From: Ruegeria faecimaris
Lineage (GTDB): Bacteria > Pseudomonadota > Alphaproteobacteria > Rhodobacterales > Rhodobacteraceae
NCBI RefSeq assembly: GCF_900182615.1
Contig: NZ_FXTE01000001.1
Span: forward strand, 930,001-994,000
Direction of reading: 5' to 3'
Length of the DNA: 64,000 nucleotides
Each line of letters begins with the position of its first letter. The first letter of the stretch is position 1. A model generated the notes under the pieces. It saw nothing but the letters and a program-made list of their open reading frames with translations, did no database searches and had not been told where the DNA came from. This document shows, piece after piece, positions 34,980-43,616 of the stretch. The translations under genes were made by a program, and so were the position numbers.

Positions 34980-36716
34980 ATGAGACGCATATTAACGGTA
35001 ATTTCAGTTCTTTTCCTTTTCGGCGTGCGGGCATCATTTGCTCAGCAAGACGGAGGTGTTTGGGTCCAGGTCGAGGCGCAGCCTTCGCTGCGTGAAGCCC
35101 AGGAACGCGCACAAGCCTATTCTGGCGCGTTGCCAGACGTGAATGGATTTCGCCTGAATTCGGGCTGGTATGCCATTGTGATCGGCCCGTATCTGCGCGG
35201 CGATGCCGAGCAAGTTCTGCGGGTGTACCGCGCAGAGGGGCAAATTCCAGCCGACAGCTTTATCGCCTTCTCGAACACACTGCGGCAGCAGTTCTGGCCG
35301 GTCAGTGCGAATACTCAGGACCAGGCCGCTGTGACAGCGCCGGTCGCACCTGAACCGGAACAGCCAGTGGCCGAGGCAACCCCGCAAATTGCCGATGAAA
35401 CCAGATCACAGGCGCTGCAAAGCGAACGATTGCTGAGCGCGCAGGAGCGTATGGGCCTTCAAACCGCACTTCAAGCAGCCGGTTTCTACAACTCGACGAT
35501 TGACGGTGCCTTTGGACAGGGAACGCGTCGCTCGATGGGCGACTGGCAAAGTTTCAACGGATACGAGGCGACCGGGGTTTTGACGACGGCACAACGCAAG
35601 GCCTTGATGGATGACTATAACGCGCCATTAATCAGCGCCGGAATGCAGCTCTACACAGACCCACAGGCAGGTATCGAGATGGCCATGCCGCTGGATGTTG
35701 TTGCATTCGACCGTTACGAGGCCCCCTTCGTGCATTTCAACGGCTCGACCGACCTGAATGCTCAGGCCCTGCTGATCAGTCAGGATGGCACCAAAGCAAC
35801 CCTGCGGGCCCTTTTTGAAGTCATGCAGTCGCTGGAAATCGTTCCGCTTGAAGGCCCTCGCCAGCTGCGCGGTGACAGCTTTACGCTGGAAGGTCGCGGC
35901 AATGACATTGTATCCTATACCGAGGCCAAGCTGAAAGATGGTCAGATCAAAGGTTTTACCCTGGTCTGGCCCGAAGGGGACGAGGCGCGCCGTACCCGCG
36001 TTCTTGCCGCCATGAAAGCGGGCTTTAGCACCACTGATGCGGTTCTTGACGCCGCCGCCGGATCAGACGCTACGCAAAGCATTGATCTTGTATCCGGCCT
36101 GCAGGTTCGCAAACCGCGCCTGTCACGCTCGGGGTTCTTTGCGGATGCCAAAGGCACCGTCCTGACCGTGACCGAGGCGGCAGATAGCTGCTCGCGGATC
36201 ACGCTGGACGGCGCGCACGAGCTTGAGGTCGCCTCGACCGATCCCGATCTCGGCATCGCCGTTCTGCGGCCAAGCCGCGACCTTTCCCCGATCAGCGTGG
36301 CCGAGTTCAGCAGCACCAAGCCGCGGATTCAGTCCGAGGTTGCGGTCTCCGGATTCTCGTATCAGGGCGTTTTGGGCGGTCCGACGCTGTCATATGGGCA
36401 GATCGCCGACCTGCGCGGCCTGAACGGTGAGGATGGCGTGAAGCGTCTGGCGCTGGCCACCCAACCCGGCGATGCAGGAGGCCCCGTGTTTGACGGCAAC
36501 GGTCAGGTGGTCGGGATGCTTTTGCCGACCCCGACGAATGGGCGGACCCTGCCCGCCTCGGTCAGCCTGTCTGCCAATACAGAGAGCCTGAACAAGGCGC
36601 TGAGCAAGGCTGGGCTGGCAGGTCAATCCAGCGCCACCGCCGCCACGCAGGTCTCACCCAATGAGCTTAGCCGCCGGGCAAATGGGATGACTGTTCTGGT
36701 ACAATGCTGGGATTGA
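34980..36716 (+). CDS. Exported peptidoglycan-binding protein with degenerate trypsin-like domain
   Basis: A 578-residue exported protein. A signal peptide (MRRILTVISVLFLFGVRASFA) is followed by a SPOR-like segment (VWVQVEAQPSLREAQERAQAYSG, YAIVIGPY), a PG_binding_1 motif at about 150-215 (LQTALQAAGFYNSTIDGAFGQGTRRSM), a middle domain I cannot name, and a trypsin-like fold from about 380. In the last, the catalytic His position is Glu399 (VLTVTEAADSC) and the catalytic Ser is Ala499 (PGDAGGPVFDGNG), while the Asp is kept (Asp423, PDLGIAVL). It is probably a pseudoprotease acting in the envelope. A terminator follows. Confidence 0.85.
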   Translation: MRRILTVISVLFLFGVRASFAQQDGGVWVQVEAQPSLREAQERAQAYSGALPDVNGFRLNSGWYAIVIGPYLRGDAEQVLRVYRAEGQIPADSFIAFSNTLRQQFWPVSANTQDQAAVTAPVAPEPEQPVAEATPQIADETRSQALQSERLLSAQERMGLQTALQAAGFYNSTIDGAFGQGTRRSMGDWQSFNGYEATGVLTTAQRKALMDDYNAPLISAGMQLYTDPQAGIEMAMPLDVVAFDRYEAPFVHFNGSTDLNAQALLISQDGTKATLRALFEVMQSLEIVPLEGPRQLRGDSFTLEGRGNDIVSYTEAKLKDGQIKGFTLVWPEGDEARRTRVLAAMKAGFSTTDAVLDAAAGSDATQSIDLVSGLQVRKPRLSRSGFFADAKGTVLTVTEAADSCSRITLDGAHELEVASTDPDLGIAVLRPSRDLSPISVAEFSSTKPRIQSEVAVSGFSYQGVLGGPTLSYGQIADLRGLNGEDGVKRLALATQPGDAGGPVFDGNGQVVGMLLPTPTNGRTLPASVSLSANTESLNKALSKAGLAGQSSATAATQVSPNELSRRANGMTVLVQCWD

Positions 36717-36735
36717 GTTCGTAAAATCGCGCATT

Positions 36736-36766
36736 AACGCCGCCCATCCGGGCGGCGTTTTTTATT
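36736..36766 (+). terminator. Intrinsic terminator after the pseudoprotease gene
   Basis: AACGCCGCCC (36736-36745) pairs with GGGCGGCGTT (36750-36759) around ATCC, followed by TTTTTTATTC. The stem lies 19 bp after the stop; its T run enters the convergent ThDP-enzyme gene. Confidence 0.93.
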
Positions 36767-38348
36767 CTGCGCGCCATATGTCCGGAGTGATCCGGATCAA
36801 TGTCGGCCCCTTAGCGGAAAACGCTTTTCGCACCGCAGACTGCATGTCATCCAGTGTTGAGGGCGCAGCAGACAAGGCGCCGAATGCCTCGGCCAGTTTG
36901 CAAAAGTCAGGGTTTCGCGCAACGACAGCATTCGGCGCGATCTGACTGCCCACCATGCTGTCTTCGATCTCTTTCAGCTTGCCATTGTCCCAAAGAATGA
37001 TCGGCAGGGGCAAACCCAGCTCTACCGCCACGCCCAATTCCATCATCGTGTAGTGAAAGCCATAATCCCCAGCAATCACAGCAGTCGGCCTGCCCGGCCG
37101 CGCGATAGCGCCACCTATTCCAGCCGGCAACGCATAGCCCAGCGTGCCAAAGCCGTTCGGGTGGTGCCAATGATAGGGGAAAGGCATTTCCCACACCCCC
37201 TTGGCAACATAGGCGAACTGGGTCATGTCCGAATACACCATCACATCCGCTGGCATTGCCTTACGCAAGGCATCCAACACCGGGACAATACCGGGCCGTT
37301 CCGCATCAATCTCGGCGCGCCATTTACTGCGGGCTTCGGAGACCTCATCCGAGGACCAGCCATTTGCCGGTTTGACATGGTCAATAGACGCCCACATCGC
37401 GTGGGCAAAGCTTCCGCCATCCGCCTGCAACTTGACAGAGGCCCGATGATGGTCCGACAGGACCTGAGGGTCCAGATCAATGCGGATCATATTGGCCGTA
37501 TGCCCCAGCGCATCGCGCCACAGATCGACCTCACCCAGCTCGGCTCCGACGACCACCACAAGATCGGCGGAGGCGATGATCCGGGCGCTTTCGGGACGAG
37601 ACAAGGCAGCGCCAAAATCCAACGCATAATCCAACCCCACCATTCCACGCCCCGCATAGGTGGTGAAACAGGCGGCTCCGATCTGTGTCAGAATCTGCCG
37701 CCACAAGTTTGATCTTGCACCACCTCCCAGAACGAACAGCGGCCTGCGCGCAATGTTCAGCATCGACAAGACCGGCGCGACGTCCGGCGGCAGAGCCTTT
37801 GTCCGCAAACCCGGCTGGTTCGGGAATGGGGCTGGGTCAGCCTGTGCCTTAAGTTGCGAAATCGGCACCTGTATGTGCTTGGGTCTGGGGCGGCTCAACG
37901 CGAACTCTTCGAAAGCACGTTCAACCAGGCCATAGGCGGCCGAAGCTGTATTAGCCTGCAACGACCAATCCGCGACCGTTTCTCCGGCGGCACGTTGATC
38001 CTTCATCTGATGAAGCTGTCCCTGCAGCGCCTGATCATCATCAAGGCAGGAGGACAGCACCAGCATTGGTACCGAATCCGAATACCCCTGCCCCATGGGT
38101 GTCATGATGTTGCACAGCCCAGGCCCTGTGATCACATAGGCCACGCCAGGATTGCCGCTTGCGCGCGCATATCCGTCCGCCATGAAACCGGCCCCCTGCT
38201 CGTGACGCGCAAGAACATGGGTGATGCCGGCTTCTTCGATCCCGCGATACATCTCTTGATTATGGACGCCGGGGATACCAAAAATCACATCAACACCCCG
38301 ATCCCGGAGCATGTGCGAGATTTGAGCGCCAAGTGGTCTTTTCATCAA
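36762..38348 (-). CDS. Thiamine-diphosphate-dependent enzyme (acetolactate synthase-like)
   Basis: A 528-residue ThDP enzyme of the pyruvate oxidase/acetolactate synthase superfamily. The catalytic Glu50 that protonates ThDP is in ARHEQGAGFMADGYARA, the central domain has VVVVGAELGEVDLW, and the ThDP motif is GDYGFHYTMMELG followed by ILWDNGKLKEIED; the usual third residue Gly is Tyr. No small regulatory subunit is near, so it is unlikely to be biosynthetic IlvB. Similar proteins in marine alphaproteobacteria are often named 5-guanidino-2-oxopentanoate decarboxylase; that is recalled and unproven. Its ATG overlaps the trkH stop. Confidence 0.85.
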   Translation of the reverse strand: MMKRPLGAQISHMLRDRGVDVIFGIPGVHNQEMYRGIEEAGITHVLARHEQGAGFMADGYARASGNPGVAYVITGPGLCNIMTPMGQGYSDSVPMLVLSSCLDDDQALQGQLHQMKDQRAAGETVADWSLQANTASAAYGLVERAFEEFALSRPRPKHIQVPISQLKAQADPAPFPNQPGLRTKALPPDVAPVLSMLNIARRPLFVLGGGARSNLWRQILTQIGAACFTTYAGRGMVGLDYALDFGAALSRPESARIIASADLVVVVGAELGEVDLWRDALGHTANMIRIDLDPQVLSDHHRASVKLQADGGSFAHAMWASIDHVKPANGWSSDEVSEARSKWRAEIDAERPGIVPVLDALRKAMPADVMVYSDMTQFAYVAKGVWEMPFPYHWHHPNGFGTLGYALPAGIGGAIARPGRPTAVIAGDYGFHYTMMELGVAVELGLPLPIILWDNGKLKEIEDSMVGSQIAPNAVVARNPDFCKLAEAFGALSAAPSTLDDMQSAVRKAFSAKGPTLIRITPDIWRAE

Positions 38349-39793
38349 CTTCTCCAGAAATGGACTGTGAACAGCGCATAGACGGCGAGCAGTTCAAGCC
38401 GACCGACCAGCATCCCCGCAGATAGTAACCATTTGGCTGTATCGCTGAGCCCGCTGAAATTACCCGCTGGTCCGATCTGATCCCCAAGGCCCGGACCAAC
38501 ATTGGCCAACGCTGTTGCTGCACCCGAGACAGAGGTAATGAAATCCAGCCCGGTCAGCGCCAGCGCCCATGCCAGAAAACCCAAAGACAATACGAAGAAC
38601 ATGAAAAAGCTCATGACCGAAGTCAGGACATCCGTTCCGATGGGACGCCCGTCATAGAGAGGCATGAACACCCCATGCGGTGAACGGATACGCCGGATTT
38701 GAGTTTTGATGGATGCAAACAGCAGTTGATAGCGGAAAATCTTGATCGAACAGGCAGTTGATCCCGCACACCCTCCGATCAGGCCAATCAGGAAGAACAC
38801 CATGATCGGAAAACTGCCCCAACCCATATAATCGACGCTGGCATATCCGGTACCTGAAATGATCGATGTGATGTTGAACAGCGATTCCCGCACCGCCTGT
38901 TCCCAGTGATGCGGAAAGACAGAGGTCAAAAACACCGCCATGACGGCTACAAGAATCAGGATCGTGGCCAAAAACGCCCGAATCTGACTGTCGCGGAACA
39001 GGGAGCCGGTGCTGCCATTGGCAAACTGAACATAACGCACAAATGGCAGGGCAGCGAGGATCATGAAAATCGACGCCGCATATTCCGCCGGACCCGAGAA
39101 GGTACCGAACGATGCATCATAGTTTGAAAACCCACCGGTCGAGATTGTGGTCATAGAATGAACCACGGCGTCAAAAAAGCTCATGCCAAGACCGGTGTAA
39201 ACAAGCGCGCAGACCACGGTCAGGAACACGTAGATCAGGGAAATCTGGCCTGCGATTTCTTGCGCCCGCGGCAGGATCTTACCCATGGTTTCGAAACCTT
39301 CCGAACGGAAGATCTGCATTCCTCCGACCCGAAGCTCGGGCAGAAAAACCATTGCAACAACGATGATCCCGATACCGCCCAGCCATTGCAGCACACCGCG
39401 CCACAAAAGCAACCCCTGCGGCAGCCCGTCGAGCCCGGAAATCACGGTCGATCCCGTGGTCGTAAGGCCAGACATGGCCTCGAAATAGGCATCTACAAAG
39501 CGCAACTCGGTTTCCCCGAACAGGAAAGGAATTGCCCCAAATAAAGGCAAAGCCACCCAAACGCCGGTCGTGAGCAGAAAGGTCTGACGGATCGTCAACC
39601 CTTCGCCAACGCCATTTGAGCAGCTCATAGAAAGGACAGCGCCGGTCAGAATGGTGATAACGCTGCTTTCAAGGAATACATGCCATTCGCCGCGGCCCTC
39701 GATAAGGTCCGCAAGCATGGGCAACATCATGGTCGCCCCAAGAATGGCGACCAACAGGCCAATCACATATCCTACCGGGCGCATGTCCGTCAT
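38345..39793 (-). CDS. trkH: Potassium uptake protein TrkH
   Basis: TrkH is the K+-conducting channel subunit of the Trk system, gated by TrkA. The 482-residue protein has about ten membrane segments and four P-loop repeats; selectivity filters are visible as SGLTTTGST, STGGFSNYDAS, SGTGYASVDY and ANVGPGLGD. The N-terminus MRPVGYVIGLLVAILGATMMLPMLADL is typical. TrkA is not in the window. The gene overlaps the downstream ThDP-enzyme gene by 4 bases (ATGA), a surprising coupling because the functions look unrelated. Confidence 0.96.
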   Translation of the reverse strand: MTDMRPVGYVIGLLVAILGATMMLPMLADLIEGRGEWHVFLESSVITILTGAVLSMSCSNGVGEGLTIRQTFLLTTGVWVALPLFGAIPFLFGETELRFVDAYFEAMSGLTTTGSTVISGLDGLPQGLLLWRGVLQWLGGIGIIVVAMVFLPELRVGGMQIFRSEGFETMGKILPRAQEIAGQISLIYVFLTVVCALVYTGLGMSFFDAVVHSMTTISTGGFSNYDASFGTFSGPAEYAASIFMILAALPFVRYVQFANGSTGSLFRDSQIRAFLATILILVAVMAVFLTSVFPHHWEQAVRESLFNITSIISGTGYASVDYMGWGSFPIMVFFLIGLIGGCAGSTACSIKIFRYQLLFASIKTQIRRIRSPHGVFMPLYDGRPIGTDVLTSVMSFFMFFVLSLGFLAWALALTGLDFITSVSGAATALANVGPGLGDQIGPAGNFSGLSDTAKWLLSAGMLVGRLELLAVYALFTVHFWRS

Positions 39794-39843
39794 GAGGCGC
39801 AGCGTTGGCGCGCCTGCACGACTGTGTCAAGCGGATGTCCCGA

Positions 39844-40605
39844 TTACTTTTCGGTTTTGCCGCTCGAGACGGGCATCACGGGCGGTTTCGAAGGCGCGCG
39901 TGACCGGCGTGCAGCTGCCGCCTGTCCCGCCTGAGCCTTCGACGCGGCCGGATTTGCAGGTGCAGGTTTGGCGGTTGCAACCCGATCTGCCTTCACCTGG
40001 GACGCTGCCGGTTTAACAGCTGCGGTTTTTGCAACAGCAGCGTCGATCGCAGCGGCGGGAGCAGCAGTTTTTGCCACTGCAGGTCTGACTGCAGCAGGTT
40101 TAGCGGCTTCTACTTTGGGCGTTTCAGATTTGGCAGTTACGGTTTTGGTAACAGCAGGCTTTGCCGTAGCGGCTTTGGGGGCAGCGGGCCTAGCTGCGAC
40201 TTTTGGGGCTGCGGCTTTTGCCACTGCAGGTTTTGCCGCGGACTTGGTCTGTGCCTTTTTCGCACCCCCCGACGCTCTGGCTTTTGTCACAGGTTTCGCC
40301 AGGGCGGGCTTGGGCGATTCGGCCTTTGCCTTGACTTCTGCCTTTTTCTGGACGGCCACTTTGACCTTTGCCGCAGGTTGCGGATCAGCATTGACCACAG
40401 GCATCGCCTGAGATTTGAACTCAGGTGCCTTCACGTCAGCAACAGTCTTTTCGGAGGCGACACGCAGGGCCTGAACCTGGGCGAAGGGCAGTTCAATCGC
40501 AGAGTTGGTCAGAATTTGCATGATTTTCAAATGGTTGGTCATTGCCTCACCGGCAAATCGAATTGCTGCTGCCTGAAATTCAAATGGCTGGGTAAACGGG
40601 TTCAT
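39844..40605 (-). CDS. Phasin-like protein with Ala/Lys/Pro-rich tail
   Basis: A 253-residue protein in two parts. Residues 1-60 (MNPFTQPFEFQAAAIRFAGE, MTNHLKIMQILTNSA, VQALRVASEKTV) form an amphipathic helical region resembling a phasin. From about 75 to the end the sequence is a low-complexity array of KPA/AKPAV/KAA units, strongly basic, like the histone H1-like tail of Pseudomonas PhaF. A granule-surface or DNA-associated role in polyhydroxyalkanoate storage is plausible but inferred. GGAGAAC lies upstream of the ATG. The 275-bp upstream region carries two adjacent palindromes. No pha genes are in the window. Confidence 0.7.
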   Translation of the reverse strand: MNPFTQPFEFQAAAIRFAGEAMTNHLKIMQILTNSAIELPFAQVQALRVASEKTVADVKAPEFKSQAMPVVNADPQPAAKVKVAVQKKAEVKAKAESPKPALAKPVTKARASGGAKKAQTKSAAKPAVAKAAAPKVAARPAAPKAATAKPAVTKTVTAKSETPKVEAAKPAAVRPAVAKTAAPAAAIDAAVAKTAAVKPAASQVKADRVATAKPAPANPAASKAQAGQAAAARRSRAPSKPPVMPVSSGKTEK

Positions 40606-40803
40606 GAGGTTGTTCTCCTGTGAAAGTGATGCAACCCGCGAATGAGTAAAGAACCCTGCCCGCCCTGACTAAACGGGCGGATTACGTTGCCTTGCAGTCC
40701 TTGGCGTCGCACGTGCCGGCTTCCTGATTGAGTGAAATGATCACCAGAACAGTGACCACGAGATGGCTGCATTCAAGGATAGTTTACAGCAAGAACTTCG
40801 CGC

Positions 40804-40844
40804 TTGCAGCATTTATCGCTGCAATGCGGCGAAATTTCACCGCA
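40804..40844. promoter_or_regulatory. Two adjacent palindromes upstream of the phasin-like gene
   Basis: The dyad TTGCAGC-N7-GCTGCAA (40804-40824) is directly followed by the 20-bp near-palindrome TGCGG-c-GAAATTTC-a-CCGCA (40825-40844, one mismatched pair). They lie about 200-240 bp upstream of the phasin-like start. TGC-rich dyads are reported for PhaR, the phasin repressor of related bacteria, but the match is only suggestive. Confidence 0.45.
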
Positions 40845-40880
40845 CCGGTACTTAATCAAGGTTTTACAAAAGTTTAGCGC

Positions 40881-41984
40881 CTATCCGACGTGAAACAATG
40901 TCGTAAACAGCCTCGGATCCAGGCTGGAGGACACAAAGGTCGGGCCCTCAGTCAGAACAGAAACGGCATCATGGCTGTGCAGGCTTTCTTGATGGCTGGC
41001 GATCACGCGGAAATCGCCGATATGATGGTCGGCCAAAAGTTCGGCACAAAACAGGCGTGCCGCGTCTTCGACAAAAATCGGGTTTGCGGCGTTCAGCTCG
41101 GCAAATGCCTGCTCATCTTCACGTTTGACCATGACCTGCGTCTCGGTCGGCACCGCCCTGCGACACAGCGCAATCAGATCTTCGAACCAGAGGCAATCGG
41201 CATCGCAATCGACCGCAACCGATATCCGCGCAACCGAGCGCTGCGAATGCGGCGTCGCCAGTTGCCCTCGTGTAGACCGCGCATGCTCGCTGAGCTCCAG
41301 AGAACATGGGCACGTCGAGGAATACACATAATCCAGATGCATGATCTTTTGACGCACGCCATTCTGTTCGACCAGTTCCAGCGCGATATCGTAATATTGA
41401 TAGCCTTCCAGACCCGAACGCAGGCTTTGTGTCCTGTCCGGGTAAGAGAACCGCATCTGGATACGTGCGTCAAAGCTGTCCAGATCGGTCATATAGTCGT
41501 TCAGCGCAGCCTCGATCACCTCAAAGCTGAACGTGCGCTCAGCATGTTTGTAGAACGAACGCATGATACGGGACATGTTGATGCCCTTCTTTTCCGCATC
41601 AAGGCTGACAGTGCCAGTCACTGAGGTCTCCAGCGTCAGGTCGTCGCCCTGCTTGCGGTGAAACCGGATCGGCAAGCGGAAATTCGATATACCAACATGT
41701 TGAATCTGTTGCTTCGCCCCACGGATCAGGCTGGAAGGTCCATTCTGAAGGTCAGGCAACGAGGCGCGGTAGGCCTCATCCACAGCAAACCCCTCGGGGT
41801 AATGCCGCGACAGGGATGGGTAGTTGACCGGCAGGAGCCCCGGCACAAGCCGCGCGACAGCAGGATCAAGTTGACCGATTTCAGCCTCGGTCGCGTTCTC
41901 GGCCCATTTCCGCAGGGTTTTCAACGCTGCCGCGGCCTCATCATTGTTGGGGGCGTCATCAATGTCACGGGGATACACGTTCAT
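40881..41984 (-). CDS. folE2: GTP cyclohydrolase FolE2
   Basis: FolE2 (GCYH-IB) makes 7,8-dihydroneopterin triphosphate, the first step of folate synthesis, and can use metals other than zinc. The 367-residue protein has the family blocks KQQIQHVGISNFRLPIRF, SLDAEKKGINMSRIM, SSTCPCSLELSEH (Cys225, Cys227) and ASHQESLHSHDA. FolB and FolP are 17 kb away in this window. FolE2 is often induced under zinc limitation by Zur; I looked for a Zur-type palindrome upstream (41985-42155) and saw none that convinces. No folE1 is visible here. Confidence 0.96.
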   Translation of the reverse strand: MNVYPRDIDDAPNNDEAAAALKTLRKWAENATEAEIGQLDPAVARLVPGLLPVNYPSLSRHYPEGFAVDEAYRASLPDLQNGPSSLIRGAKQQIQHVGISNFRLPIRFHRKQGDDLTLETSVTGTVSLDAEKKGINMSRIMRSFYKHAERTFSFEVIEAALNDYMTDLDSFDARIQMRFSYPDRTQSLRSGLEGYQYYDIALELVEQNGVRQKIMHLDYVYSSTCPCSLELSEHARSTRGQLATPHSQRSVARISVAVDCDADCLWFEDLIALCRRAVPTETQVMVKREDEQAFAELNAANPIFVEDAARLFCAELLADHHIGDFRVIASHQESLHSHDAVSVLTEGPTFVSSSLDPRLFTTLFHVG

Positions 41985-42155
41985 CGATCAGGGCTCCTCG
42001 GGTTGGTCGCCGGACTATATATATGTTCGACGCGATTTCCAGTCTAATGGTATACGCGCCGAAACACAGCCCGGATCGAAACTTCGTGATGGGCGCATCA
42101 TGCGCACAAGTCACAAACCGCTTTCGAACTATGCCTAACAGTCCAGATGACGCCC

Positions 42156-43346
42156 CTATTGCTGAGAAACGTCCAATGCGCGCTTGATATCGGCAAGAAG
42201 ATCATCGGCGTCTTCCAAACCGACCGAGAACCGGATGAGGCCCGGAGCAATGCCCAGCTCAACTTTTTGGTCGTCACTCAATCTTTGATGTGTGGTGGTT
42301 GCCGGGTGGGTGGCAATCGACTTGGCATCGCCCAGATTGTTCGAAATCACCGGAATCGTCAGGGCGTTAAGGAAGGAAAATGCCGCCTCTTTTCCGCCCT
42401 TGATATCCAACGAAAGCACTGTCCCGCCTTTGCCGCCAAGCTGCGTTTGTATCAGATCATTCTGCGCATGAGATTTCAGACCGGGGTAAAGCGTCCGCTC
42501 CAACGCCGGATGGCCCTCTAGCGCCTCGGCAATCCTCTGGGCGGTTTCGGCCTGTGCGTTGACCCGCAAGGCCATGGTCTCAAGCCCTTTCAACATGATC
42601 CACGCGTTGAAGGGGCTAAGCGCGCCTCCGGTGTGTTTCATATAGGGCTCGACCGTACCACGGACGAACTCTTTGGTGCCGATGATGACACCACCCAGGG
42701 CGCGGCCCTGCCCATCAATATGCTTGGTCGCCGAGTAGACAACCACGTCGGCCCCCTGAGCGATCGCGCGTGAGAAAACTGGGGTCGAGAACACATTGTC
42801 CACGATGACCGTAGCACCAACCGCATGGGCCAGAAGGGAAACGGCTGAGATGTCGATGACCTCAAGCGTCGGGTTGGACATGGATTCGAAGAAAACCGCT
42901 TTGGTGTCCGGGCGGATCGCAGCCTCCCATGCGTCAAGATCGGTACCGTCCACAAAGGTCACTTCAACCCCGAACCGGGTCAGCACGTTTTCCAGAATAT
43001 ACAGGCACGACCCGAACAGAGCCTTGGCAGAAACAACGTGGTCACCGGCTTGCAACATCGAAGTCAGTGCCGCATTCACCGCAGCCATTCCAGAGGCGGT
43101 GGCAAAAGCGTCTTCGCCCCCTTCCAGAGCCGCGATACGCTGTTCAAACATCGAAACTGTCGGGTTGCCATAACGAGCGTAAATGAACTCATCAGGGCCG
43201 GTTTCGATGAACCGCGCCTCGGCCTGCTCGGCCGTATCATAGACAAATCCCTGGGTCAGAAAGATCGCCTCGCTCACTTCGTTGTATTGGCTGCGGCGGG
43301 TGCCGCCATGGACGGCTTGTGTGCGCTTGTTCCAGCTCTCGCTCAT
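42156..43346 (-). CDS. metZ: O-succinylhomoserine sulfhydrylase
   Basis: MetZ forms homocysteine from O-succinylhomoserine and sulfide in methionine synthesis. It is a 396-residue PLP enzyme of the Cys/Met metabolism family. The Schiff-base lysine is Lys208 in YSATKHIDGQGR; YARYGNPT, GEDAFATASGM and RFSVGLEDADDLLAD are family signatures. It could act on O-acetylhomoserine (MetY) instead, but the size favours MetZ. Its leader carries a SAM-II riboswitch and a terminator, so expression should fall when S-adenosylmethionine is plentiful. AAAGGAA lies about 5 bp before the ATG. Confidence 0.95.
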   Translation of the reverse strand: MSESWNKRTQAVHGGTRRSQYNEVSEAIFLTQGFVYDTAEQAEARFIETGPDEFIYARYGNPTVSMFEQRIAALEGGEDAFATASGMAAVNAALTSMLQAGDHVVSAKALFGSCLYILENVLTRFGVEVTFVDGTDLDAWEAAIRPDTKAVFFESMSNPTLEVIDISAVSLLAHAVGATVIVDNVFSTPVFSRAIAQGADVVVYSATKHIDGQGRALGGVIIGTKEFVRGTVEPYMKHTGGALSPFNAWIMLKGLETMALRVNAQAETAQRIAEALEGHPALERTLYPGLKSHAQNDLIQTQLGGKGGTVLSLDIKGGKEAAFSFLNALTIPVISNNLGDAKSIATHPATTTHQRLSDDQKVELGIAPGLIRFSVGLEDADDLLADIKRALDVSQQ

Positions 43347-43378
43347 GTCATTCCTTTCAGCCCCTTGAGGGACGTAAA

Positions 43379-43413
43379 CAAAAAACCCCAGACGCGGCCA
43401 AGCGAAAGGGGTC
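43379..43413 (-). terminator. Terminator hairpin in the metZ leader
   Basis: On the minus strand, ACCCC pairs with GGGGT (arms 43385-43389/43408-43412), enclosing an inner CGC/GCG pairing, followed by TTTTTTGTTT. It lies between the SAM-II aptamer and the metZ ATG, so it is a candidate expression platform for transcriptional control. Confidence 0.7.
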
Positions 43414-43423
43414 TTTCATCCTG

Positions 43424-43478
43424 ACCTTTTAGCGGTGTTGTTTAACGTGGCCCGCAATCCGGTAACAAATCGCCACTT
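43424..43478 (-). promoter_or_regulatory. SAM-II riboswitch upstream of metZ
   Basis: On the minus strand, the P1 stem GTGGC/GCCAC encloses a loop starting GATTTG and containing ACCGG and TTGC; the conserved GTTAAACAA follows and then CGCTAAAAGG, the 3' part of the H-type pseudoknot. These blocks in this order match the SAM-II (metA) motif, known mainly in alphaproteobacterial methionine leaders, and the downstream gene is metZ. It senses S-adenosylmethionine. Confidence 0.93.
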
Positions 43479-43616
43479 GATGAGGATGCATTTACGCCCC
43501 GTCCCAGATCACGTCAAGACCGGCTGCACCAAGGTCACGCTTTCGTAACACACCTGCGCGCCCTCTTGCCGAACGCGCTGAAACCTCCATGATCGCGTCC
43601 AGTTTGAGGAGATGAC

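Noticed and set aside
39900..40400. The repetitive DNA of the phasin-like tail as a tandem repeat or CRISPR-like array
   Set aside because: The units are irregular in length and sequence and follow codons for Ala, Lys and Pro; there are no constant repeats with unique spacers.
41985..42155. A Zur box upstream of folE2
   Set aside because: An AT-rich ATATATATG stretch is present but no palindrome resembling a Zur site.
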